DNA of 64,000 nt from Aquarana catesbeiana (lineage: Eukaryota; Chordata; Amphibia; Anura; Ranidae): NCBI RefSeq assembly GCF_042186555.1, contig NC_133327.1, positions 102,011,853 to 102,075,852 on the forward strand, in the 5' to 3' direction. A program made the position numbers and the translations under genes. The stretch's first letter is position 1, and each line of letters starts with the position of its first letter. Positions 35,041 to 46,464 of the stretch are shown one piece after another. Under the pieces are notes generated by a model. The model did not search any database. It was not told where the DNA came from and saw nothing but the letters and a program-made list of their open reading frames with translations.

Positions 35041-36257
35041 CTCCTCGAAGTCAATCAATGAGAAAATCCAGTTGGGCATTGATGCCTGGGGGTCCAGGTG
35101 GGCCCTGACCCAGAAAAAGAGTTGTTTAGGAAGAGGGTAAGGAGCCCCTCCAAATCAAGGGGGAAGTCCTTCCTTGGCATCTTGTTTCTGGGCTTCTGCC
35201 ACAGGGAGGTGAGAGGGCTAGATGGAGATGGATGTTTGGTCATGTTGGACGTAGAAGACTGCATTGGAGAGGGTGGATCCTTGGGAAGTAATCCCAGTTT
35301 CTGCAGCAGTTGTTCTTCTTCCTGGAATGTGGAGAATCTGAAGGGCTTGCCGTTGAGATCAAAATTTAGGCTGAAGGGGAAAAGCCACCAATATTTGATA
35401 TTATTCTGCATCAAAACCATCAGAAGGGGTTTAAGCGCCGGCCTTTTCTGAATGGTGAAGGGAGAAATGTCAGCATAAATTTGGATTGAGTGTCCCATCA
35501 GCTGGATTTGTGGAGTGGTGCGAGCTCTTCTCATAACCTCCTCCATGATATTGTAGTAGTGTGGTTTGACCACAATGTCACGTGGGAGGCCATCCTGGAG
35601 GGGAGGTCCCAGGGCCCTATGAGCGTGATCAAGCTCCAATTTGTGAGCTCGGATGTCTGGGATGAGGCTTTTGATAAGAGAGTGTACTGCTCCTGGAACA
35701 TCTGTGACAGCCTCAGGCAGGCCCCTAATTCTAAAATTAAGCCATCTGGACCTGTTTTCCAGGTCATCAATTTTTTTCCATAGCCCCCTCCAGTTGATTA
35801 TGCAATTCTTGAAAACGATCGGTGTTTTGATTCACCCGGTCGCTCATGGCATCCACTTTGTTTTCAATGCTCTCAATGCGAGATCCCAGGAGTTGGAGGT
35901 CCGCTTTAATATCAGAGGTGATTCTGGCAGCAGTCTGAGCTAAGCCCCTGTCCAGCATTTCTGCAAATCTTGAGAACATAAGCGTAATGTCCTAGGGCTG
36001 TGAGGTGTGCTGGCCTGTTTCCTGGTATGTTACATTAGGCCTGGGAGTGTGTGCTCCCGAGGGGGACATGAGCATGTGCATGTCTTCCAGGGTATGGTTC
36101 AGGAGGGATACCGTGGTGGTTGGTGACAGTGTGCCTCTGCTCGTTATGGGTGAGGGGGACCCTCCACATACCTCCTCATGCAGTGAGTTCCACCAGGGAG
36201 ATGAGCCTGGGATCCCTGTAAGAGCCTCATGAGGCGGACGTCCGCCGCCATCTTGGA
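35041..36257 (-). pseudogene. L1 ORF1 (RNA-binding protein)
   Basis: The minus strand encodes an L1 ORF1-type protein, which coats LINE RNA. An N-terminal coiled-coil-like stretch lies near 35979-35770 (SRIESIENKVDAMSDRVNQ). RRM/C-terminal motifs follow: LNFRIRGLPE-like sequence near 35740, LDHAHRALGPP near 35630, YADISPFTIQKR near 35470 and FSTFQEEEQLLQKLGLL near 35325. Several frameshifts split it. The upstream start is uncertain; an ATGGCGGCGG-type start lies at about 36255. It precedes ORF2 on the same strand, as in intact L1. Confidence 0.88.
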
Positions 36258-36541
36258 TTTTTTGGCCGCTCCTAGAAGTGCTGCAAATTGAGCTTTTAAG
36301 CCATATCTGGCTTCCCGACCCCTCCAGTCCCAGTCTGCCTGTATGGGGACTAAAATACCCGCTGCAGGGTGCGCTGGAACGAAAGGAGCGGGATGGAGCT
36401 CTGCGATCAGGCAGCCATCTTGTAGAGCACCACGCATGCGCCTCACAATACAACATTCTTACGTGTACATTGCTAAATGGTCAATGACATTCCCACTTTG
36501 ATCTAGTGAAACTAAAATGCCATAGACCTCTAAAACATAAC

Positions 36542-38120
36542 TTATATCTTGTATTTCATCCCCAGTTTTATTGTACTGGTTTGGTTCCCGAGGGACAAGT
36601 CACTCACTCCATTTTTCCAGTTCAAGGATTCAATAACATTTCTTTTAAAGGATCGGAATTCTTTCACAAACTCATCCCGTTCCTGTTTCATTTGCCTAAT
36701 CTCATACTGTAAAGCCTCATTCTCTGCCTTAATAGTTGAGGAAGGGATGTATGGTTTCGTATTTTCATATTTATTACCCCTAGGCCCTTTTTCCCAGCGC
36801 GGTAAGTACATTTCCACATCACGCCTCTTTGTTGTATGTTGATTTTGTTTTAATATCTTTTCACCAGAAGACAAACAAAACTGAGCAATGTGACAGAATA
36901 ACCCACAGGTGTAGCACTTTATCTTTTGTAAAGTATTAAAGCGTCTCTTAACAACCAGTGTGGTTTTAGGCTGAGAATATTCAATGGCTAAAACCTTATT
37001 CACAACTTTTCCTCTCTGCATATGAGATATAGGGGCACTTTCAAAAGAGCCCCCACCTTTCAATGAGTTGTTGAAACTAGCACATACTCCAGATGGAGAT
37101 AATTTCCTGTTGCATCTAGAAATACTCAACCGGTTGCATTACAATCTATGGTATGTGGAGATTGCACAAGCTGCCCTGGGCTGGAACATGTAGACAATTA
37201 TTTACATTTACTCTCTGCAGCCTTCAGCCCACATGCCAGCTCATCAACCTCAACCTGCTTGTTTTGGTTGTCTATTGTTGGTTGCTGGTGGCTAGCATTC
37301 AAATTTGTCATAGAAACTCTAATACCCTGTACACACAATAGGATTTTCCGACAACAAAATCCTTGTTTTTTTTCCGACCGATGTTGGCTCAAACTTGTCT
37401 TTCATACATACGGTCACACAAATCTTGTTGGAAATTCCAATCGCCAAGAACGGGGTGACGTACAACATGTATGACAAGCCGAGAAAAATGAAGTTCAATA
37501 GCCAGTGCGGCTCTTCTGCTTGATTCCGAGCATGCGTGGAATTTTGTGCATCGGAATTGTGTACACACAATCGGAATTTCCGACAATGGATTTTGTTGTC
37601 GGAAAATTTGAGATCCAGATCTCAAATTTTGTGTGTCGGAAATTTAGATGGAAAATGTCCGATGAAGCCTACACACGGTTGGAATTTCCGACAACGAGCT
37701 ACCATCGAACATTTTCCGTCGGAAAATACGACCATGTGTACGGGGCATTAGAGTACTGATATTACTTTTGGCTATTTCTAGATCTTCCTTGAGAAATATG
37801 TTTTGCAACAATAACTGTCTGTAATTGTTAGCCAACCAGAAAGCCGCAAAAACAAGTGCAGTTTTACCCTCACATTTGCTGTATTTTTTCTCTGTAAGCT
37901 TTATATTTACATACTCTTGTGCCTGGTGTCATGGGCTTTTAGATTCCTCCATTGCTCTTATTATTTCAGAGCTATTTTTAACTTTAGCAATCCTGGCCAT
38001 CAATTTCTCCATGATGTACACTTTCAGTGACGATACAACAATACACCACAGAACAGACTTCTGACACAGTAGTTTACCACTTAGTATATGGACAAGAGTG
38101 GAGACAAAAACATTCAAATA
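36542..38120 (-). pseudogene. gag-like remnant of the LTR element
   Basis: Minus-strand coding remnant between the 5' LTR and the L1. A frame at 38117-37929 continues past an in-frame TGA to about 37750. The MITE 37323-37747 interrupts it, and it resumes to 36542 in at least two frames. A CCHC zinc knuckle (C-x2-C-x4-H-x4-C) lies at about 36875-36916, typical of nucleocapsid. A basic stretch precedes it and a charged, coiled-coil-like tail follows. I recognise no capsid motif with certainty. Old and inactive. Confidence 0.65.
37323..37747. mobile_element. PIF/Harbinger-like MITE, 425 bp (copy 1)
   Basis: Ends TACCCTGTACACACAAT and GTGTACGGGGCA belong to the family seen at 44476-44908 and 60839-61272. 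Flanking triplets are TAA (37320-37322) and TTA (37748-37750), one base apart. Removing it leaves the gag-like reading frame open across the junction. The interior has repeated inverted CGGAAATTTCCGACAAC-type words. Non-coding. Confidence 0.85.
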
Positions 38121-39132
38121 ACACTGGTATCTTCAAAGAATAGAGTCTACACCCAAGAAACAAAAGATAGAGGAGATGTGCTGAACAGTAGAGATGGAGT
38201 GTGTACAGTATACACACCACAAACAAAAGTGCTGAGATAAGCACACAAGGAACAATAGGGTAACCCTCTAGGTTGACAGTAGAAAGGTAAAAACAGCCAT
38301 GTTTACACCAATAGCTGTTACACCCAATTCAGTTAAAAAAAAAACACACAAAAAAAAATACTATACGACAAATTGAGCTTATCGAATTATTGGTAGGATG
38401 TCTCCTAACAAAAAAAAAATCAAGATATAATATAGTATGCTAAATGCACCTTATTTTACCCTCTAAAATTAATTGTTCTCAGATATTAGCGTCAGTAACC
38501 AGACTTACACAGTTTGGTATTTTAACAGAAAATAATGAGAATATTACTGCTAGTAAGTCCCCACAGCAAAAAAAAACAAACAACTCTCTTGTAGCTCAAT
38601 TTCAATCTCCTACACACAAATACTATGCCTTTAGTGGACACACAATTTAAATAAAAAACAAAAACCTGCTGAACCTTTTCAACAAAACAACCAAGACCAC
38701 ACTCTTTCAGTGTCTTTCAAATAAAACACATATGTACTCACCATACAGCACACTCAAACAATGGTTAGTGAGAGCAATGAAGCTGAGTGAACACAAAAGA
38801 AACAAATAAATAAAAACAAAATTGTTCCCGCTAAGTACTTCCTCCCCATTACATTGACCAGTTATAACGGTACGTCCAATGTACTTTTTCAACTATAATT
38901 ACAGGATTATATTTAAAAAAAAAAACAATATGTGGTGTATCCTCTCTCCTTAGAGTTATTCTGGTACCCACTAAGAAAACAAAACATTTACCTATATTTT
39001 TCCCTAGATAAACTTGCTGTGACCTCCAAACTACCGGAAAACAGCCCAATAACCTAAATCTGCATTACACAAATCTTGGTATTATATTAAATACTTCCAG
39101 TCCTGGTCCTCAACTTTGTGCATCGCCAATTA
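38121..39132 (-). other. LTR-element leader region
   Basis: Between the 5' LTR and the gag-like remnant. Next to the LTR the minus strand reads TGGCGATGCACAAAG, which could be a decayed tRNA primer site (the TGGCG start fits). I see no other gene. Confidence 0.4.
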
Positions 39133-39953
39133 TGTTACCCATATACTATATTTGAGATTTAATATCTCTCAGATATGATTTGGGTTAAATGAGAGTTCTT
39201 TGACCATGAGTGAAAGCTTTAACACAATAACAAAAATATATTGGTATATAGTAAAGTAGGCCTAGACTAATATACAGAAATGTATCTAATTGCACAGGAA
39301 AAGGATACAAATCATGGATTATATGAAGGAATACAGAGTATATTCCTTAAAACCTTAATCTACCAACAGTACGACAGAAAATACATAAGACCAACATATT
39401 TACATACAATTACAAGGGAGATTTCCCATATTTACCATTCCCATAGAGCTTCCATTCACGTGACTGCTCTGCCATAGAGTGTGTGTTTCCCTTCCATCTA
39501 GTCTGTGTAAATCAATACAAGCTGATGCCTCATTGTTTGGCATGGTGTGGCTCTGATTGGTGGGCCTCTCTAATCCTGGGTAAGGACTGGCTACATCTCC
39601 AATCCCTATACTTTGCAAAAGTCAGCCCTCTTTAATGCAAATCCTTGTCACAGACTATTTTGAGCAGGAAACTTAACCTTGTAAGTAGATTACATTTTCA
39701 GGGAAATTAAGTATACATGACAGCCTGGCCACAGCCCCTCATTGCATATTCAAATATGGGATCCTTTGAAGTGAGTAAGTGTTTAGATACATTGTTTAGA
39801 TACACATGCGTAGGCACCGAATTGTCTGTCTAATAGACACTTCTGTGAAGCTATTTTATAGGCCCTACATAGATGCAAGCTACATGAAATATATTCATCA
39901 TTACAATATTTTACAGCTATAATGGAGGTTTCACATAAACTCATAAGGCAACA
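39133..39953 (-). repeat. 5' LTR
   Basis: About 821 bp, TGTTACCCATATACTATATT ... CTCATAAGGCAACA. It is longer than the 3' LTR because of an extra segment (about 39225-39365: ATATTGGTATATAGTAAAG, GGAATACAGAGTATATTCC). Substitutions and indels between the LTRs point to an old insertion. Confidence 0.88.
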
Positions 39954-39957
39954 TAAT

Positions 39958-39973
39958 CATACCGCCAGGGAGG
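39958..39973. mobile_element. TTAA-flanked repeat, right end
   Basis: CATACCGCCAGGGAGG followed by TTAA (39974-39977) completes the element that begins at 22158. Its inverse, CCTCCCTGGCGGTATG, pairs with the left end CCCTCCTGGTGTTATT as an imperfect TIR. Confidence 0.75.
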
Positions 39974-39977
39974 TTAA

Positions 39978-40834
39978 TGTAATATCCCAGATGTTATCCT
40001 CACTGGCCTGCAGTTGCCGGCTTCTTCCTTTATACCCCTCTTGTAGATGGATTCAATTTTAGCTGTCTTTACATGTTAGATGAGATTAATTAAAAAGATT
40101 AGAGAATGGTCCATTCAAATATACCCTGATGTTCTCTTAGAACTCTGTGATGAATACCATTTGGATCCATTAATTCTGAAAGCTTTAAGTGCTCTAGTTC
40201 ATCTGCTACCTCTGCCTGCAGAAACCCTGGAAATGAACCTACACTACTAGAACCAATATGATTCCCCAACCTGCTTTAATTTTGACATCTACTTCTGAGA
40301 AAAACAAACAGAAGTAATTTTATAAATAATTTGCTAGATCTCCTTCAACATGAGCATTGTACTCAGTCTTTTGTGATCCTACTGATTCTTTTCATTCTGT
40401 CACTGATATACTGTACCTAAAAAGGTCTTGTCACCTGCCTTAAAGGATTTGGTCATTTTTTCCTCTCTCTATAGTTTAGCAGAACAAATGACCTGTTTAG
40501 CCTCCTTCTGTTTTTATACACTATCTTTCTTTCTGATTTTCTGCTCCTCTACTAGTAATACAAAATTTTGAGTTGTGACTAGAACAAGAATAAAGGGAAA
40601 ATCTTCCCATAATGACCATGGTCACCATGCTCCGGTGACAACTGTCTAAGAGGTGTTTTGCCTCACTTTGGAGGGTCTTCCCACTTCATGTTGTGGGTAC
40701 AGAACAGGAAGTGAAGAGAAATCATTTCAATTGAACAAAAAATAAACTAACCCATGAGAATTAAAGTTTTGAGAAAGAATTGCTAATTATTATATTTAGA
40801 CAACCTAAATGTACCAAACACTGTCATCAGCTTC
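39978..40834. other. anonymous DNA, no supported gene
   Basis: No repeat end or coding similarity recognised. It flanks the nested block on the right. Confidence 0.5.
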
Positions 40835-40842
40835 ATAATCAT

Positions 40843-41579
40843 TAGGGTTGTCCCGATACCGATACTAGTATCGGTATCGGCACCGATACCGAGCATTTGC
40901 CCAAGTACTTGTACTCGGGCAAATGCTCCCGATGCTTCACCCGATACCTGGAAGACAGCTGTGATCGGCGCGTGGGGGAGTTACAAGATTCTCCCCCAGC
41001 GGCTTTCAGCAGCTTTAGTGACATACAGCGGTGATCGCTCACCGTCACTGCATCCTCCCCCATGCCCCCTCCGTTCCTCTGTCCCCCTCTGTTCCTCTCT
41101 CCTTCCCTGTGTCTCTCCGCTGTCCCCCTCCGTTCCTCTCTCCTTTTCTGTCCCCCACCACTGTCCCCTCCATTCTGCTGTCTCTCTCCGCTGTCCCCCT
41201 CCGTTCCTCTTTCCTTCCCTGTGTCTCTCCGCTGTCCCCTCCGTTCCTCTCTCCTTCTCTGTCCCCTCCATTCTGCTGTGTCTCTCCGCTGTGTGAATGG
41301 ACAGAGTCAGCTGACTCTGTCCATTCACATAACTGATACATTGTAATCTCCTGTGATTACGATGTGTCAGTTTATGAATGGAGAGGAGCCGCTGTCTTGC
41401 TGTCTTCTCTCCATTCATTCTCAGTGCAGCTGAGGCTGCAGAGAAAGGGACTGGGGAATCTCTATCCTCTGTCTCAAGGGGGAGATATCAGAGGTCTGTT
41501 AATCTCACCAAAGCCCCCCAAACAGGGCCGATTAAAAAAAAAAAAAAAAAAACACATATAAAGAATAAAAAAAATATTA

Positions 41580-41612
<33 letters not shown>

Positions 41613-41724
41613 CACTGTCACGTGACATTAAAAAAAAAGTATCGGTAATCGGTATCGACGAGTACTTGAAAAAAGTATCGGTACTTGTACTCGGTCCTAA
41701 AAAAGTGGTATCGGGACAACCCTA
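40843..41724. mobile_element. hAT-like non-autonomous element, 882 bp
   Basis: TAGGGTTGTCCCGATACC at the left is repeated exactly inverted at the right. The flanks are ATAATCAT (40835-40842) and ATAATTAT (41725-41732), an 8-bp duplication with one mismatch, as expected for hAT elements. The interior has TATCGGTATCGG palindromes near both ends, a C/T-rich tandem stretch (41055-41290), a GAGTCAGCTGACTC palindrome and poly-A tracts (41526-41545, 41582-41612). No transposase is present. Confidence 0.88.
41055..41290. repeat. pyrimidine-rich tandem repeat
   Basis: Repeated units of CCGTTCCTCTCTCCTT, CTGTGTCTCTCCGCTGTCCCC and CCATTCTGCTGT, with a longer order of roughly 120 bp. Strand asymmetry is extreme (C and T on the plus strand), which explains the long overlapping open frames on both strands. 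Confidence 0.85.
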
Positions 41725-41732
41725 ATAATTAT

Positions 41733-42855
41733 GAAATCAAAGCTAGAGATTTGTCCTGAGAAGTAAAGCAGATCTAGTAATTTCCCCAATGGCAGTGCCT
41801 ATGGATTTGTCTTGGTGGAGCTGAAGTATTAACATTTACATGAGCTGCCATGTTAGACTGGCTGCTCGCTTACAAATGTCATTAGCTTGCCACAAATCAT
41901 ATATGCATAATAAGTCAAAAACAAAACCGCCTCTCATTATAAGATCATCAGTTGCAAGAAGGATTTATATGAGGCAGAAAATGAGTCCTTGTAGCCATTC
42001 TGTTCAGATCCTGTGTGCTCACTGCCTGCCACTGTGGCTTTGTCACTTGATTTGTGGGCAAAATGAGAAACTAAATCTTCAAAATTTGAAACTTAATCAA
42101 GGCCAGAAAGGATTGCCTACTTGTCAGAATGATTAGCTATGTTTTTTCTTCCTAAGAGCCTGCTACAATGGCTTGATCTTTGGAATTGTGTTTCCAAATT
42201 ATATCAGAAGCAATGCTAATTATAATTGACAGTACAGCATTACAATACCTTCCGTCTTAGAACATTATTTGACCTAATATTGCATAGAAATGAGCTATTA
42301 TGCAGTTAGAAATTCACAGTGATTAGAAGTTTAATTTACAATACTTTAAATGCTGGCTGCCTTTTGGATAATGCACGTAACAAAAAAGATTATATCAGTG
42401 ATCCTTTAGGGACCAGTACCTTATTTAAATTTATTCTGCATTGCATAAAAATAAAGTCATAAAAGGATTATTACAGGGGGGATGCTTAGAATATTAGAAT
42501 AAAGGGGTTTATCTGACAATAATAAGTTAAAACACAGTTAAGATGATTCTACATTCCCGAATCCCCAGCACTTAATCTAGCTAGTCAGCACAAAAAATTA
42601 TGCACAAAAAACGACTACCATTTTTTCGCTTTGTAGGATTTGGTGTAGATTCAGACTGGGGGTCTTCAGTTGCCTAAACCCTAATTAAAAAAACACATAG
42701 TGCTGTAGACCTCAGAATTTACTTTGTTTGTATTTTCTATTCTATTCTTTTAATGCTGTGCCTACTTTCAAATCCTACTTTGAAAATTACCCTCTCTCCT
42801 GTTTTATGTCTTTAGGTGACTCCTGTCCACTTACCCATAGAGTTTGCGTGCATGC
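41733..42855. other. anonymous DNA, no supported gene
   Basis: A/T-rich with no recognised repeat or coding segment. Confidence 0.5.
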
Positions 42856-43310
42856 TCCTATCTGGCTACATGGGTGAGTCTCCTTACATCAATTAAAGCT
42901 TGGTGGCAAGCCACCCCCTGCTCCTTGTTGAGGACCTGGAGCCAGTGGCAGTACTGAGTAGTGCTGCAATGCTTGACGTTACCAGGTATCTGAGGGTTTA
43001 ATACTACCTTAACAATGTTGGGCTTCTGGTGTGTTGTTGCTCTGGAAGTGTTAGTATTGTATGGAGCACTATTTAGGAGGTGCAATGGACCACTGAACCA
43101 CTCTGTGTGTGAGAGTAGCAGTCTGGATCTCCAGCATGTTGCTGGCACAGGCAGCTTGATTGTGGTAGTAAATAAGGATGGGCTAAACACCCTGTCTTCC
43201 TGAGGAAGACGAGCTTGTGCCTCGTCAAAATAAAACCCTCATTATGCGTTGTGCATTCACCTTTCAAGACCCATGAGTGCTGCTCTCTTTTTTGGATTAT
43301 ATGCACTATG
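42856..43310 (+). repeat. PLE/retrozyme-like terminus with partial hammerhead
   Basis: At 43200-43224 the sequence CTGAGGA, then GACGAG-CTTGTGC-CTCGTC (6-bp stem II), then AAAA is the first half of a hammerhead; the GAAACGCGTC half is lost. AATAAAACCC follows. Ends are approximate. Confidence 0.45.
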
Positions 43311-44472
43311 GGGTCTATGTATAAGGCGTTTGATGTGGGAATGTGATAAGCATTTGCACAATCCGGACGAAAATTGCCATACTTCCTCTATTATGTGTGG
43401 TTTTATAAATCATCAGCATCATCTAGTGGTCACAATATGTTTTCTTTTCTGATTGAGGTTTTTCGGGAGAAGCTTGCGTTGATGATATAGGAACTACACA
43501 TATTAGAGAAAATATGGCAACTTTCATATGGCACGTTTTATTCATAGACCTCTAAAAGCTAGGTTTTGCTGTTATTACATCTAGTATAATTTTTTTCATG
43601 AGTAAGTTTTTCATTGATAAGTCTCATCCACTGTGTTTTATTTACCCTTTCATTATTCTTAAATATTTTCATGTTATTATAGTTAATAAGATAGCATGTT
43701 TTCTTAGAATTTTTCAAGGAATAATTTTATTCTATTTTACTCAGTGTCCAGAGTAATTCTGATTCTAAATATGGTAATTTTTATGCTATCTTAACTGCTG
43801 AGAAGATAATTTTTTTCAATCTAATTGTTGTTTTTAGAAATCTATTCAGTGTGTATATGCCATGGAAGTGAAACAATTTTCAAAAAAGTTAATTTCCAAA
43901 TGGCCTTACTATTAAAGTAAATAAAGAGCACAGAGCTGGTGTTTGCAGGATGAAGAAAAATGCTGAACAGTGGTTGCTGTCCCTGTCAGTGGTGTGCAGC
44001 AGGTGGAGACATACTACAAAGCAGTTATTGCCTGGTGTCCCCAGGGAATACGGATCTCCGTGGGTGCACCTGATGAAGAGAGGAGCCAGGAGCCCCAATT
44101 AGGCACCCCAGAAGGGGAGGATCTGGGCTGGTCTGTGAAAAGCCCTTGCACAGGGCAGGTAAGTATAACATGTTTGTTATTTAAAAAACAACCTTTACAA
44201 ACACTAAACCTTTACAAATACTAAAATGCATAAAATATATTACATGCAAATATAATCTTATGTTAAGTTTCTTGTTAAAAGGAATGTTTGGTATCAGAAT
44301 CAACCACAGAATTATTCTTACCTATGCACACATTTGAAGCTGTTTTTCTTTTCATTTGAATCTCTTTTAAAAAATGCATATCTAAAACTAATACTCTTTT
44401 TACACCCTGCTAAAAAGTTCAAACCTATACATAATATTACAGTAAGGAAGTTTTTATATCATGGCTACAGTA
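43311..44472. other. anonymous DNA, no supported gene
   Basis: A/T-rich. A CTGATGAAGAGAGG word at about 44069 lacks any GAAA partner. Two short direct repeats (ACAAACACTAAACC / ACAAATACTAAA) lie near 44197-44225. Confidence 0.45.
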
Positions 44473-44475
44473 TTA

Positions 44476-44908
44476 TGCCCTGTACACACGATAGGATTTT
44501 ACAATGGAAAATGTGTGATAGAACCTTGTTGTCGGAAATTCCGACCCTGTGTGGGCTCCATCACACATTTTCCATAGGAATTTCTGACACACAAAGTTTG
44601 AGAGCTTGCTATAAAATTTTCCGACAACAAAATCCGTTGTCAGAAATTCCGATCGTGTGTACACAAATGCAAAGCACAAAGTGCCACACATGCTCAAAAA
44701 AATTAAGAGAAGAAAGCTATTGGCTACTGCCCCGTTTATAGTCCCGATGTACATGTTTTACGTCACCACGTTCAGAACGATCGGATTTTCCAACAACTTT
44801 GTGTGACCGTGTGTATGCAAGACAAGTTTGAGCGAACATCCGTCAGAAAAAATCCATGTATTTTGTTGTCGGAATGTCCGATCAATGTCCGACCGTGTGT
44901 ACAGGGCA
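44476..44908. mobile_element. PIF/Harbinger-like MITE, 433 bp (copy 2)
   Basis: TGCCCTGTACACACGAT at the left and GACCGTGTGTACAGGGCA at the right are TIRs. TTA flanks both sides (44473-44475, 44909-44911). It is closely similar to 60839-61272 (GAGAGCTTGCTATAAAATTTTCCGACAAC region). Non-coding. Confidence 0.9.
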
Positions 44909-44911
44909 TTA

Positions 44912-46464
44912 GAATGAAACCGGGTAGTAAGAAGCCATTATAATTTGGCTGGGGGATTTTGTGAATGATTGGGCCCTAAGAAGCTGCACAGTTCATAGAC
45001 TTTTCCATCAATGGAACAGTCACGGGCCTGATATGATGTTTCTTAATGCTTCACACACCTGTTAAAGGCTACAACTTTTAAAGTCCTCAGAGCTAAAAAA
45101 TGTAAGATTGCATTATTTTTTCACCTAGTGTTGTGTTCCTGAGCTTGATAATTAATTACTTTATCTGTTACTCATTCACGTTCTTCAGACCATGTGTTCC
45201 TGTGACCCTACTCTGGCCTAATCCCCTGTCTTCCCTTGACCTCTTCTCCACAGGTATGCCATCATGTACTCTGTTGCCATCGTTGGACTTTTAACTCTAG
45301 GCCACCATTTTCATATTCAGTGCTGCACATATCCTTTTATGGAATATCCTCTTATTCAACCTTTCCACTCAGCACTGTGCATTCCCTGAGTGTGGTAAAC
45401 TTCAACAATTGGGTTTACTGCAGAATATCACTCCTGACAGGTGCTCTGAGAAAGAGGTCCCATTTTTGAGTCTTTTATGCTAACAGAGCACAATACTGGT
45501 CTTGATATGAGGTAACCAGTCTGTTTGAATTATGTGCTTGTCTTACATAAATATTTTTAATTGATAATAAAAAATGGGTTGATTTATTAATCTGAATCTG
45601 GTCAGACTCAGGCTCAGACTGTGGAAGCCAATCAGTAAAATGACAGTTAAGTCCATTATTAAATACTGTAACTGCTCATCTCTTGTTACATTGTTGTCCT
45701 TCCCTGACAGGTTTATTACAAGCAAAGTGACTATTTAGACTATAAGAATATTTTTCTGATATAGTTAATGCTTAGAATTAGTTTTTTGTTTTTTGGACTA
45801 TATATGTAAAGTTTCTGATGTCACATTTGTGAATGAAGAAGTCCATATTTTCCTCTGCTATTTTAAACCTGATATCTTTGGAAATGGGTAAACGTGCAAT
45901 TTGTTTAAAAATAAACATAAGAAGTAATCAAAAAGCGGTGGCAAAATGATCCCTCTCTCCCAGCGTTCATAGACTAATAATCATGTCAATTACTAAAATA
46001 ATGATACATAAAAAACAAATGATCACAAATATGTCACAATAAATTATAACATTAGCAGCTCTGGAAAAATTCACATTTACAATTGTCACAATGGTGCATG
46101 ACAAAGTGTCCCAAACACCATCAAATCAAATGTCCATTAATGAAGTTCATATAGGGTATAGATCCAATCTTTAGATCCTGTTACCACACCGCATGTGTAA
46201 ACTCCCCTATGGTAATCGACTCACCAGATGAACCAAGAATCTGCGCCTGTATTGATCGTTTGTTTATATCAGAAGATGCGTCCTTACATCTATATATCAC
46301 TCACTCCATCAGCTCCACAACTTTCTACATCTGACCAACAGCTCAGCACAGACACTGCATGCAGTATGCAGAAGTGCATACTCATGAGATTTAGGACCCT
46401 CAGATTTTCCCAAATCTCACAGTGAGGTTCAGAAATGTAACCCATGCTTTGGTAAGCTCAGAGA
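44912..46464. other. anonymous DNA, no supported gene
   Basis: A/T-rich, no recognisable coding sequence or repeat ends. Confidence 0.5.

Larger units (their letters stand above)
27347..36444 (-). mobile_element. near full-length L1-clade LINE with 16-bp target duplication
   Basis: ACAATACAAAATTCTT at 27331-27346 and ACAATACAACATTCTT at 36445-36460 differ at one base, a clear L1-type target duplication. On the minus strand the element starts GAGGCGCATGCGTGGTGC, carries ORF1 and ORF2 in order, and ends CTCAATAAAAATCTATTG plus a short A-rich tail. Insertions at 27440-27718 and 32608-34997 account for much of its 9.1 kb. The 5' part contains AAGATGGC-type sequence. Confidence 0.93.
22909..39953 (-). 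mobile_element. 17-kb LTR/endogenous-retrovirus-like element
   Basis: Two long terminal repeats in the same orientation (22909-23628 and 39133-39953) are flanked by a 4-bp TAAT duplication (22905-22908, 39954-39957). Both start TG and end CA. The coding remnant (gag-like with a CCHC knuckle) reads on the minus strand, so the 5' LTR is the right-hand one. The interior is dominated by younger insertions: L1 27347-36444, a PLE-like piece at 25590-26400 and a MITE at 37323-37747. I found no recognisable pol. Whether it belongs to true retroviruses or another LTR group is unresolved. Confidence 0.85.

Noticed and set aside
40961..41346. Several long open frames rich in Pro/Ser/Arg on both strands
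   Set aside because: Explained by the C/T tandem repeat, which has few stop codons in any frame.
41526..41612. Poly-A tracts as tails of processed pseudogenes
   Set aside because: They lie inside a hAT-like element, with no coding sequence upstream and no retroposition duplication at the tract ends.
44060..44085. CTGATGAAGAGAGG as a hammerhead core
   Set aside because: No stem II partner and no GAAA strand nearby.
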